Shown here one piece after another: positions 1 to 5,258 of a stretch of DNA of 5,258 nucleotides (positions are counted from its first letter, which is position 1; every line of letters begins with the position of its first letter). The DNA is from JBEVEP01 sp040512755 (GTDB lineage: Bacteria; Pseudomonadota; Alphaproteobacteria; Rhizobiales; Rhizobiaceae). Made by a program: the position numbers and the translations under genes. The stretch is from assembly GCA_040512755.1 (NCBI GenBank), contig JBEVEP010000176.1, positions 1 to 5,258 of the forward strand, given 5' to 3'. Below the pieces are notes generated by a model. The model made no database searches and was not told the origin of the DNA. It was given only the letters and a program-made list of their open reading frames with translations.

Positions 1-930
1 GGCGAACGCCTGCGCTACGATCATCTCGCACTGGCTACTGGCGCGAGAAATCGCATCCCGCCGATCGCCGGACTTGATCGGGGCCTGCTCCTCGAACTGA
101 GGACATTGAAGGATGCGCGCGCGCTGAACGAACGGCTTTCGGCGCTGCGCCATGTCACCATCGTCGGCGGCGGCTTCATTGGCCTGGAGGTTGCCGGCCT
201 ATTGCGCGTGCGGGATATCGCCGTCGATCTTGTCGAGGCCGCGCCTGTCTTGATGGGCCGTGTCCTGTCACGCCGCATGTCGGATTACTTCCGCGCCTTC
301 CACGAGGCGCTTGGAACACGGCTTCACCTTGAGACGACCGCGCAGCAAGTAACGCATGGTCCCGCCTCGACGCGCGTGGACCTGTCGGATGGCCGGCGCC
401 TTGAGACGGATGCCATCGTGATTGCCGCCGGCATCATGCCCAATATTGAACTCGCTGCCGAAGCCGGGCTTGCCACGGACAATGGCATTATCATCGACAG
501 CCGCCTCGTCACCAGCGACGCTGCGATCTCGGCCATGGGCGATTGCGCCGTCTATCCCAATGTCTACACCGGCGGCATGGCGCGGCTGGAATCGGTCCAG
601 AACGCCGTCGACCAGGCTCGCTGCATTGCCGCGCGGCTTACGGGCGACGACAAGGCCTATGACGGACTGCCCTGGTTCTGGTCTAACCAGGGCAGTGCGC
701 GGCTGCAGATTGCTGGCCTTTCCAACGGTCATGACAGCACGGTGCTGCGCGGAGATCCCGAGAGTGGAAAGTTTTCAGTGTTCCTCTATCACGGCGACCG
801 CCTTCTCGCCGTGGAGAGCATCAACAACGCCGGAGACCACATGCTCGCGCGACGGCTTATCGCTGCACGCACGAACGTGTCGAAGGATGTCGCCGCCGAT
901 ATGTCCGCAAACCTCAAGGAACTGATGTAG
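1..930 (+). CDS. Ferredoxin reductase-like NAD(P)H/FAD oxidoreductase, 5'-truncated by the window edge
   Basis: The reading frame is open from base 1 to the TAG at 928-930, giving 309 residues. The frame has no start inside the window; the TTG at 106 is an internal Leu. Visible residues 10-20 carry the T-G-A-R 'ATG' motif of FAD/pyridine-nucleotide reductases. Residues 54-65 are the second Rossmann dinucleotide-binding loop (IVGGGFIGLEVA), expected to bind NAD(P)H. Residues 179-184 hold the FAD-contacting M-G-D motif (D181). Residues 225-230 (WFWSNQ) start the C-terminal domain typical of putidaredoxin/rhodocoxin reductase and BphA4-like proteins. Family members are about 400 residues, so roughly 100 N-terminal residues, including the first FAD-binding GxGxxG, lie outside. 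The likely role is passing electrons from NAD(P)H to a ferredoxin that serves a cytochrome P450 or Rieske oxygenase. The partner is not visible, so substrate and pathway cannot be assigned. Confidence 0.93.
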   Translation, partial: GERLRYDHLALATGARNRIPPIAGLDRGLLLELRTLKDARALNERLSALRHVTIVGGGFIGLEVAGLLRVRDIAVDLVEAAPVLMGRVLSRRMSDYFRAFHEALGTRLHLETTAQQVTHGPASTRVDLSDGRRLETDAIVIAAGIMPNIELAAEAGLATDNGIIIDSRLVTSDAAISAMGDCAVYPNVYTGGMARLESVQNAVDQARCIAARLTGDDKAYDGLPWFWSNQGSARLQIAGLSNGHDSTVLRGDPESGKFSVFLYHGDRLLAVESINNAGDHMLARRLIAARTNVSKDVAADMSANLKELM

Positions 931-1015
931 CGGCCGGCGCTGGCGAAGTAGCAGACTCGCCCGAAAATAAGCAGCTTTGGAGACGTCAACTATACTTTCT
1001 ACGAAGAAACCCATA

Positions 1016-1044
1016 CTTGACGGTTCTGCAACACTATCCTAGTC
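1016..1044 (+). promoter_or_regulatory. Candidate promoter of the leader/small RNA upstream of the DMT gene
   Basis: CTTGAC at 1016-1021 matches the alphaproteobacterial housekeeping -35 consensus exactly. Seventeen bases downstream, CTAGTC at 1039-1044 matches only the first three positions of the CTATAT -10 consensus. Transcription would start near 1051, upstream of the mini-ORF and of the terminator at 1336-1367. The weak -10 keeps this a guess. A TATACT at 991-996 is a better -10 but has no recognisable -35 in front of it. Confidence 0.25.
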
Positions 1045-1072
1045 GAAGATTGGACTTGCTAGTAATCAGCGC

Positions 1073-1092
1073 CAACCTTCATAAGGAGGTTG
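1073..1092 (+). promoter_or_regulatory. Perfect Shine-Dalgarno enclosed in a hairpin
   Basis: AAGGAGGT at 1083-1090 is a full-length match to the anti-Shine-Dalgarno of 16S rRNA, rare even for highly expressed genes, and sits 3 bases before an ATG at 1094. CAACCT (1073-1078) pairs perfectly with AGGTTG (1087-1092) around an 8-base loop. An alternative fold, CCTT (1076-1079) with AAGG (1083-1086), also covers the site. Either would partly hide the ribosome-binding site, so translation initiation could be conditional. Confidence 0.4.
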
Positions 1093-1093
1093 T

Positions 1094-1120
1094 ATGAATT
1101 TTAAGCAGGATGGCGGCTAG
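1094..1120 (+). CDS. Eight-codon mini-ORF, possible leader peptide
   Basis: ATG at 1094 opens an ORF encoding MNFKQDGG followed by TAG at 1118-1120. What supports it is the perfect Shine-Dalgarno just upstream; length and codon statistics say nothing at this size. The spacing to the ATG is short (3-4 bases), which is acceptable but not ideal. The peptide has no run of one amino acid, so it is not a classic amino-acid attenuation leader. Its last bases (GGCGGCT, 1112-1118) could pair, with two end wobbles, with the 5' arm of the terminator (GGCCGCT, 1335-1341); this may be chance. It could instead be the decayed start of a lost gene. Confidence 0.3.
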   Translation: MNFKQDGG

Positions 1121-1285
1121 TTAGAGACGATCTGTCATTCGTTGGTCGGTGATCAAAAAAGTTTTGAACTTGTTTAGCAGAGGATTGGATTCTAGCTACT
1201 TACTCTGCTTTCTCTCCAACATTCTCAATGCGAGGTTATTGCGCTCACAGTTGACGCGGGTGACGACATAAATGATTGAGATACG

Positions 1286-1312
1286 CTAATCGCGATGTTC
1301 ACTCGCGATTAG
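1286..1312 (+). repeat. Perfect 10-bp inverted repeat / stem-loop
   Basis: CTAATCGCGA (1286-1295) and TCGCGATTAG (1303-1312) are exact reverse complements around the 7-base loop TGTTCAC; a G-U pair (1285, 1313) extends the stem. It is followed by the C-rich single-stranded stretch CCACCCCCC (1314-1322) and then the terminator. It could be a stable domain of the leader/small RNA or, as DNA, an operator for a dimeric regulator of the DMT gene. Confidence 0.55.
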
Positions 1313-1335
1313 TCCACCCCCCTTACCGATAAAGG

Positions 1336-1367
1336 GCCGCTCCGAAAGGAGTGGCTTTTTCTTTCTT
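1336..1367 (+). terminator. Rho-independent terminator with GNRA tetraloop
   Basis: GCCGCTCC (1336-1343) pairs with GGAGTGGC (1348-1355) through 8 bp including one G-U pair, around the very stable loop GAAA. The tract TTTTTCTTTCTT follows at 1356-1367. AAAGG before the stem can pair with the first Ts. The orientation is plus strand, and it stops 12 bases before the DMT start codon. It therefore ends a transcript initiated upstream and would also block read-through from the reductase gene into the DMT gene. Confidence 0.85.
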
Positions 1368-1379
1368 GGGAAAAATCAG

Positions 1380-2270
1380 ATGTTGAACCCGGTTAGACTG
1401 AGCGAAATCCTGCTGCTCGTCGTGGCAATTGTTTGGGGTACAAGTTATGGCGTCGCTAAGGGGGCGATAATTTTCTATCCCGTTTTCGGTTTTCTGGCGA
1501 TCCGCTTCACGATAACTGCATTGATCCTGTCCCCGTCCCTGCTGCGGCTGCAGCGCGTGCGTCTGAAAAAGACGGTGCGCGTAGGTATTCCACTGGGAAC
1601 AATTCTACTCGGGATTTTCGTCGCTGAAACTTACGGACTTTCGCTGACCTCGGCGTCAAACGCTGCATTTCTTATCAGTACTTGCGTTGTGCTGACGCCG
1701 ATCGTCGAATTTTTTCTGCTCGGAACACGCCCTACACTGAACATCGTCATGGCAGTCATCGTATCGCTGATCGGCGCGTATCTGATCAGCGCTGGGGGAA
1801 CCCTATCGTTCAACCGGGGCGACCTTTTGATCCTTGTCGCCGCGTTGCTGCGCGCACTCATGGTCACCTTCACCAAGCTGATGACGCGCGACGCAGCGAT
1901 CTCAACGACAGCGCTCACGGCTGTTCAGACGGGCGTGGTGGGTGGCGGATCGCTGATCCTTGGGGCAGTTCTCCTGCCCGGCGGTCTCCCTGCCTTGCCA
2001 ATGGCGAGCGGTTTTTGGATCGGGACATTGTATCTCGTCATGTTCTGCACTCTGTTTGCATTCTTCGTCCAGAACTATGCGGTGCGTAACACATCCCCTA
2101 CGCGGGTTTCGTTGTTGATGGGGACAGAGCCGGTCTTCGGGGCATTATTCGCCGTCATCTGGCTGGGGGAATCCGCCAGCACAAGCGTATGGATCGGCGG
2201 AGCGTTGATCGTTGCAGGCTCGCTCTGGGGGACCTTGGCACCGATGAAAAGGGTTCTCGCCGCAGCATAA
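1380..2270 (+). CDS. EamA/DMT-superfamily permease, ten predicted transmembrane helices
   Basis: This 296-residue inner-membrane protein has the length and twofold repeat of 10-TMS drug/metabolite transporters. Repeat one covers about residues 8-138, with the opening W19-G20-T-S signature and the S-A-S-N-A-A-F motif near 91-97. Repeat two covers about 147-288, with the E250-P251-V-F motif and L-G-E at 262-264 that mark the last two helices. Estimated helices are 8-26, 32-51, 68-86, 92-114, 120-138, 147-165, 178-200, 211-230, 243-262 and 268-288. Family members export amino acids, metabolites or drugs; the substrate cannot be told from sequence. ATG 1380 is the first usable start after the in-frame stop at 1287-1289. 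Its ribosome-binding site is poor (only TGGGA at 1367-1371), unusual beside the perfect site at 1083. Base composition starts AT-rich and rises to the local average along the gene, so transfer is possible but not shown. Confidence 0.93.
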   Translation: MLNPVRLSEILLLVVAIVWGTSYGVAKGAIIFYPVFGFLAIRFTITALILSPSLLRLQRVRLKKTVRVGIPLGTILLGIFVAETYGLSLTSASNAAFLISTCVVLTPIVEFFLLGTRPTLNIVMAVIVSLIGAYLISAGGTLSFNRGDLLILVAALLRALMVTFTKLMTRDAAISTTALTAVQTGVVGGGSLILGAVLLPGGLPALPMASGFWIGTLYLVMFCTLFAFFVQNYAVRNTSPTRVSLLMGTEPVFGALFAVIWLGESASTSVWIGGALIVAGSLWGTLAPMKRVLAAA

Positions 2271-2281
2271 TACCCATCACA

Positions 2282-2386
2282 TTAGCATTGTTTGGCGAGC
2301 AGCCAGCGCTATGCTCTCTTGTTCTTCTGGGCGAACCCCTCTCGAGGAATGCACTCGCAGCAGCCATCGCCACGTTGTCTGGATAA
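2282..2386 (+). pseudogene. Probable C-terminal remnant of a second EamA/DMT transporter
   Basis: After the DMT gene stops, a different forward frame encodes about 34 residues ending at TAA 2384-2386. It contains E-x-P followed by LVLLGEPLS and an Ala-rich end finishing in S-G. The spacing from the Glu of L-G-E to the final Gly (16 residues) is identical to that between E264 and G280 of the intact neighbour. This layout characterises the last two helices of EamA proteins. The E-P to L-G-E distance is three residues shorter than normal. Nucleotide similarity to the intact gene is low by eye, so it is not a recent tandem copy. It has no start or N-terminal part of its own. Chance resemblance is possible because hydrophobic Leu/Ala-rich segments are common. 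Confidence 0.4.
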
Positions 2387-2388
2387 CC

Positions 2389-2416
2389 CTTCGGCGGTTT
2401 TTCGCCGCCATCGAAG
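2389..2416. terminator. Bidirectional hairpin between convergent genes, weak terminator candidate
   Basis: CTTC-GGCGG (2389-2397) pairs with CCGCC (2405-2409) and GAAG (2413-2416), giving 9 bp with a 3-base bulge and the loop TTTTTCG. It sits 13 bases past the aglK stop and 119 bases past the DMT stop, where terminators for both would be expected. No T-run follows the stem on either strand (the five Ts are in the loop), so it is not a standard intrinsic terminator. It may instead stabilise 3' ends or act with Rho. Confidence 0.35.
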
Positions 2417-2428
2417 CGCGCCTTCGGA

Positions 2429-3541
2429 TCAGGCTGCCTTGGCGGCCGACATCATGGTCGCGAAGGAGTGTCCGTTGCCGTCGAAAATGTGCAGGTCGCC
2501 GGGATCGGCTGTAAGCCTGAGTTTTGCCCCACGCTCCACTGTCGCATTGCCCGGGAGTTTCGTGACGAGCGGTTCTGCGCCACGGCCGATGTCCAGGTAG
2601 ATCAACTGGACCTCGCCGAGTTGCTCGACATAGTCGACAACACCTTCGAACAGATAATCAGTACCGGTAGCGGCTGACAAATCTTCAGGCCGTACACCGA
2701 AGCTGATCGCTGCGCCGGCCGCGCTCGCCGGCGTTTCGATCGGCACGTTCGCCTTTCGGCCGCCGACATGGGCGACGACTGTCATCTTGCCGGTCTTGTC
2801 GATAGTGCCCGGCAATATGTTCATCGCTGGAGAGCCGATGAACTGCGCCACGAAGAGATTGCCGGGGTTCTTGTAGAGCTCCATCGGCGAACCGACCTGC
2901 TCGACATAACCGTCCTTCAGCACCACGATACGATCTGCCAATGTCATCGCCTCAACCTGATCGTGCGTGACGTAGATCATCGTCGTGTTGCTCATCTGCT
3001 CCTTCAACTTGGCGATCTCGATACGCGTTGCGACCCGGAGCGCGGCATCGAGATTGGACAGCGGCTCGTCGAACAGGAAAACCTTCGGGTTGCGCACGAT
3101 GGCCCGGCCGATCGCGACACGCTGGCGCTGACCGCCCGACAGCGCCTTGGGCAGCCTCTCCAGAAACTTGGTGAGTTGCAGGATCTCCGCCGCCTGCCGC
3201 ACCCGGCGATCGATCTCGGCCTTGTTCTCGCGCGCGATCTTCATGCCGAAAGCCATGTTGTCGTAGACCGTCATGTGCGGATAAAGCGCGTAGGACTGGA
3301 ACACCATGGCGATGCCCCGCTTCGACGGCGGCACGTCGTTGACCGTCTCGCCCGCAATCTGGAGCGTCCCCGAAGTGATGTCCTCGAGCCCGGCGATCGC
3401 CCGAAGGAGCGTCGACTTCCCGCAGCCGGACGGGCCGACGAAAACGATGAACTCGCCGGATTTGATGTCGAGGTCGATGCCGTGCAAGATCTCGATGTTG
3501 CCGTAGGCTTTGCGGACGTCCCTGAGGGTAAGTTCGGCCAT
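2429..3541 (-). CDS. aglK: ABC transporter ATP-binding subunit for alpha-glucosides (MalK/UgpC family)
   Basis: The 370-residue protein is the cytoplasmic ATPase energising an alpha-glucoside importer. The nucleotide-binding domain is complete: A-loop Y13, Walker A GPSGCGKST at 36-44, Q-loop Q82, signature LSGGQ at 134-138, Walker B VFLFDE at 154-159, D-loop SNLD at 162-165 and switch H193. From about residue 235 it continues into the C-terminal regulatory region with TOBE-type beta strands (FIGSPAMN and G-V-R-P-E-D motifs) typical of carbohydrate importers (CUT1). The ATG has an excellent ribosome-binding site, GGGAGG at 3552-3547, five bases away. It follows aglA by 27 bases on the same strand, so they are surely co-transcribed. 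In S. meliloti, aglK is the last gene of aglEFGAK (sucrose, maltose, trehalose uptake); the symbol here rests on family plus that gene order. A different CUT1 ATPase beside a glucosidase is the main alternative. Confidence 0.9.
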   Translation of the reverse strand: MAELTLRDVRKAYGNIEILHGIDLDIKSGEFIVFVGPSGCGKSTLLRAIAGLEDITSGTLQIAGETVNDVPPSKRGIAMVFQSYALYPHMTVYDNMAFGMKIARENKAEIDRRVRQAAEILQLTKFLERLPKALSGGQRQRVAIGRAIVRNPKVFLFDEPLSNLDAALRVATRIEIAKLKEQMSNTTMIYVTHDQVEAMTLADRIVVLKDGYVEQVGSPMELYKNPGNLFVAQFIGSPAMNILPGTIDKTGKMTVVAHVGGRKANVPIETPASAAGAAISFGVRPEDLSAATGTDYLFEGVVDYVEQLGEVQLIYLDIGRGAEPLVTKLPGNATVERGAKLRLTADPGDLHIFDGNGHSFATMMSAAKAA

Positions 3542-3546
3542 GGTTT

Positions 3547-3552
3547 CCTCCC
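3547..3552 (-). promoter_or_regulatory. Ribosome-binding site of aglK
   Basis: Read on the minus strand, GGGAGG lies five bases upstream of the aglK ATG, inside the 27-base aglA-aglK gap. There is no room for a separate promoter of normal layout in the gap, which supports co-transcription with aglA. Confidence 0.8.
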
Positions 3553-3568
3553 GATAGAACTCTGTTGA

Positions 3569-5236
3569 TCAGGCCAGACGCCCGAACCAGGCGCCATAGG
3601 CGCCGAGTCGAATACCGTTCGCGTCAACCTCTCCCGAAAACCCGTGTCCGGCAACTGACGTCGGCGCGTGAACGTCGCCAAGCCCGATCGTTGCCGGCTT
3701 CGAACCGAGGTTGAAGGCGCAGGCAATCTGCTCGTTTCCTTCCCTGCGGACAAAGGCGATGGCGTCTCCCTCTGCCGCGAGAAACTCGATCTCACCCTTG
3801 CACAGCGCCGGATGCGCACGCCGGAACGCGAGAAAGCGCCGGTAGTGCTCCAGCAGGGAATTTTTATCGCCTTGCTGCTCGCTCACTGCCATTGTGAGGT
3901 GTTCCGATGGCACGGGCAGCCAGGGTTTCGCAGTGGAGAACCCGCCATTCTGGGCGCTCCTGTCCCAGACCATCGGCGTCCGGCAGCCGTCGCGGCCCTT
4001 GAATTCCGGCCAGAAGCGCACGCCATACGGGTCCTGAAGGTCCTCGAAGGCAATGTCTGCCTCGTTCAATCCAAGCTCCTCGCCCTGATAGATACAGACC
4101 GAGCCGCGCAGCGACATGAGGAGCGCCGACAGCACCTTGAGATAGGCGGTGCGGTCGGCCTCGCCGGCGCCCCAGCGGGATGCGTGACGCACGACATCGT
4201 GGTTGGAGAAGGCCCAGCAGGACCACCCGTCGCTTGCCACCTTGCCAAACGTTTCAAGCACCGAACGAACCTTGGAAGCGCTGATCATTTCCGGGCTAAG
4301 GAAGTCGAAGGCGTAGCACATCTGCACGCGCTCATCGCCGGCCGTATAGGCGGCAACGATCTCAAGCCCGCGCTGCGCATCGCCGACTTCGCCAACCGCT
4401 GCCGCTGCCGGATATTCGTCGAGAAGGGCGCGAAACCGCTCCAGGAACTCCAAATTCTCCGGCTGGCTCTTGTCGTAGAGGTGGTCCTGATAATTGTACG
4501 GATTGACCGACGGCGCGATGGAATCGTTGCGCTCGCTCTCCGGCAGCGGAGGATTGTCCTCTAGTCCGGCGGAATGGACATAAAAGTTGATCGTATCGAG
4601 CCGGAAGCCGTCGACGCCGCGCTCCAGCCAGAAGCGTGTCGCGTCGAGCACCGCATCCTGGGCCGCCTTGCAGTGGAAGTTCAAATCCGGCTGAGTCGTC
4701 AGGAAGTTGTGCAGATAATATTGCCGCCGCCGCGAGTCCCATTCCCATGCCGAGCCGCCGAAAATCGACAGCCAGTTGTTGGGCGGCGTACCGTCCGGCT
4801 TGGCATCGGCCCAGACATACCAGTCGGCCTTGGGATTGTCGCGCGAGGCGCGGCTTTCCTTGAACCATGGATGCTCGTCGGAGGTGTGCGAAATCACCTG
4901 GTCGATCATCACTTTCAGGCCGAGCCGGTGGGCCTCCGCGACCAGCGCGTCGAAATCCGCCAACGTCCCGAACATCGGATCGACGTCGCAATAGTCCGAC
5001 ACGTCATATCCGAAATCTTTCATCGGCGACTTGAAGAACGGCGATATCCATATCGCATCGGCTCCGAGCGAGGCGATATACGGCAAACGCCGGATAATGC
5101 CCTTCAGATCGCCGATGCCATCGCCATTGGAGTCCTGATAGCTGCGCGGATAGATCTGATAGATCACCGCGCCGCGCCACCAGTCACGATCGACCGCGTG
5201 GGCAGGATCTTCCAAGTTACGGACTGCAGACTGCAT
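3569..5236 (-). CDS. aglA: GH13 alpha-glucosidase of the alpha-glucoside uptake operon
   Basis: The protein has 555 residues from ATG 5236 (559 from GTG 5248) and no signal peptide, so it is expected to hydrolyse imported alpha-glucosides in the cytoplasm. Numbered from the GTG form: the N-terminal W-R-G-A-V-I-Y-Q-I-Y-P-R-S-Y segment at 24-37; a Ca-binding-like D-S-N-G-D-G-I-G-D loop at 39-47; region I DQVISHTS at 116-123; region II GFRLD with nucleophile D218; acid/base E287 in V-G-E-V; region IV FSNHD with D351; and a C-terminal beta domain from about 480. All three catalytic acids are present. Region I has Ser where many GH13 enzymes have Asn before the His, which I recall as typical of bacterial GH13_23-type alpha-glucosidases. 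I chose the ATG because AGGTGG (5250-5245) lies eight bases upstream. The gene is followed by aglK; the binding protein and permeases should lie beyond the right edge. Confidence 0.93.
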   Translation of the reverse strand: MQSAVRNLEDPAHAVDRDWWRGAVIYQIYPRSYQDSNGDGIGDLKGIIRRLPYIASLGADAIWISPFFKSPMKDFGYDVSDYCDVDPMFGTLADFDALVAEAHRLGLKVMIDQVISHTSDEHPWFKESRASRDNPKADWYVWADAKPDGTPPNNWLSIFGGSAWEWDSRRRQYYLHNFLTTQPDLNFHCKAAQDAVLDATRFWLERGVDGFRLDTINFYVHSAGLEDNPPLPESERNDSIAPSVNPYNYQDHLYDKSQPENLEFLERFRALLDEYPAAAAVGEVGDAQRGLEIVAAYTAGDERVQMCYAFDFLSPEMISASKVRSVLETFGKVASDGWSCWAFSNHDVVRHASRWGAGEADRTAYLKVLSALLMSLRGSVCIYQGEELGLNEADIAFEDLQDPYGVRFWPEFKGRDGCRTPMVWDRSAQNGGFSTAKPWLPVPSEHLTMAVSEQQGDKNSLLEHYRRFLAFRRAHPALCKGEIEFLAAEGDAIAFVRREGNEQIACAFNLGSKPATIGLGDVHAPTSVAGHGFSGEVDANGIRLGAYGAWFGRLA

Positions 5237-5243
5237 CGAATTA

Positions 5244-5252
5244 CCCACCTTT
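5244..5252 (-). promoter_or_regulatory. Ribosome-binding site deciding the aglA start
   Basis: On the minus strand AAAGGTGGG precedes ATG 5236 by seven bases and matches AGGAGG with one change. The alternative GTG start at 5248 lies inside this site and has only AAAG in front of it within the window, so initiation at 5236 is favoured and the four extra N-terminal residues are probably not made. Confidence 0.6.
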
Positions 5253-5258
5253 GACCGA

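Larger units (their letters stand above)
1051..1367 (+). ncRNA. Candidate structured leader RNA or small RNA ending in an intrinsic terminator
   Basis: The 449-base gap 931-1379 has no ordinary gene, has stops in all forward frames, and is about 40-45% GC in the lines counted by hand (flanking genes near 60%). In order on the plus strand it holds a hairpin around a perfect Shine-Dalgarno (1073-1092), an eight-codon ORF (1094-1120), a short palindrome TCAAAA-AAG-TTTTGA (1153-1167), a 7-bp stem AGCAGAG/CTCTGCT (1176-1182 with 1203-1209), a perfect 10-bp stem-loop (1286-1312), a C-rich stretch (1314-1322) and a strong terminator (1336-1367). A terminator 12 bases before a start codon fits either a transcription attenuator controlling the DMT gene or a separate small RNA whose end abuts it. 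No known riboswitch or small-RNA family was recognised. The 5' end is inferred from a weak promoter call. Confidence 0.33.

Noticed and set aside
116..123. Placeholder for AglA residues 116-123: Asn-to-Ser change in region I (DQVISHTS) as a damaged active site
   Set aside because: The numbers here are AglA residues, not bases. The Ser variant is, to my knowledge, normal in this group of bacterial alpha-glucosidases, and the catalytic Asp, Glu and Asp are all present.
268..732. 154-codon minus-strand ORF opposite the reductase
   Set aside because: The plus strand encodes the Rossmann and M-G-D motifs across the same bases; the antisense frame has no family features.
991..996. TATACT as a promoter -10 box
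   Set aside because: No -35-like hexamer lies 16-18 bases upstream (the bases there read around TAAGCA), so it is left out as a called promoter.
1153..1167. TCAAAA-AAG-TTTTGA palindrome as a terminator or operator
   Set aside because: The stem is only 6 bp, A/T-rich and has a 3-base loop; it is too weak for a terminator and unremarkable by chance in AT-rich sequence.
1251..1279. TTGACG at 1251 as a promoter for a short RNA ending at the terminator
   Set aside because: The -35 is good but the bases 16-18 downstream (around GATTGA) do not resemble a -10 box.
931..1379. tRNA, CRISPR array or insertion-sequence end in the gene-free gap
   Set aside because: No cloverleaf with a GGTTC-type T arm, no regularly spaced direct repeats, and no terminal inverted repeats with target duplication were seen.
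2768..3568. 266-codon plus-strand ORF opposite aglK
   Set aside because: It is antisense to a fully motif-supported ABC ATPase. Its Arg/His/Asp/Val-rich, repetitive composition is typical of a GC-rich antisense frame and it shows no domain.
3668..4564. 298-codon plus-strand ORF opposite aglA
   Set aside because: It is antisense to the GH13 gene, whose catalytic motifs are all intact on the other strand. No recognisable motif and no good ribosome-binding site.
4574..5254. 226-codon plus-strand ORF opposite the 5' part of aglA
   Set aside because: It is a shadow of the GH13 gene; the long open frame follows from GC-rich codon bias.

Overview
The window reads as chromosome or large-replicon sequence from a GC-rich alphaproteobacterium, most likely a rhizobium (Rhizobiales; Ensifer/Sinorhizobium, Rhizobium or Mesorhizobium type). 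The strongest pointer is the minus-strand gene pair alpha-glucosidase then MalK-type ABC ATPase. This matches the 3' end of the aglEFGAK alpha-glucoside uptake operon described in Sinorhizobium meliloti. The genus assignment is inference from gene order and protein character, not from a marker gene.

Layout, left to right. Bases 1-930 (+) hold the C-terminal three quarters of a ferredoxin reductase-like flavoprotein whose 5' end lies outside the window. Bases 931-1379 have no normal-sized gene and are clearly AT-richer than their surroundings. They hold an eight-codon ORF with a perfect Shine-Dalgarno, several hairpins, and a strong intrinsic terminator that ends just before the next gene. Bases 1380-2270 (+) encode a complete ten-helix EamA/DMT-family exporter or permease. 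Bases 2271-2428 are a convergent intergenic gap containing what looks like the C-terminal stub of a second EamA protein and a hairpin without a U-tract. Bases 2429-3541 (-) are aglK and 3569-5236 (-) are aglA; transcription enters from the right edge.

Function. AglA (GH13 alpha-glucosidase, predicted cytoplasmic) and AglK (ATPase of the alpha-glucoside importer) work together: the ABC system brings in sucrose, maltose or trehalose-type sugars and AglA hydrolyses them. The binding protein and permeases (aglE, aglF, aglG) would lie beyond base 5258. The reductase and the DMT transporter have no visible link to sugar uptake.

I found no wholly new multi-gene system. The parts most worth a second look are the terminator-bearing leader in front of the DMT gene (attenuator, or an independent small RNA), the mini-ORF inside it, and the EamA stub downstream, which suggests the 931-2428 segment has been rearranged.
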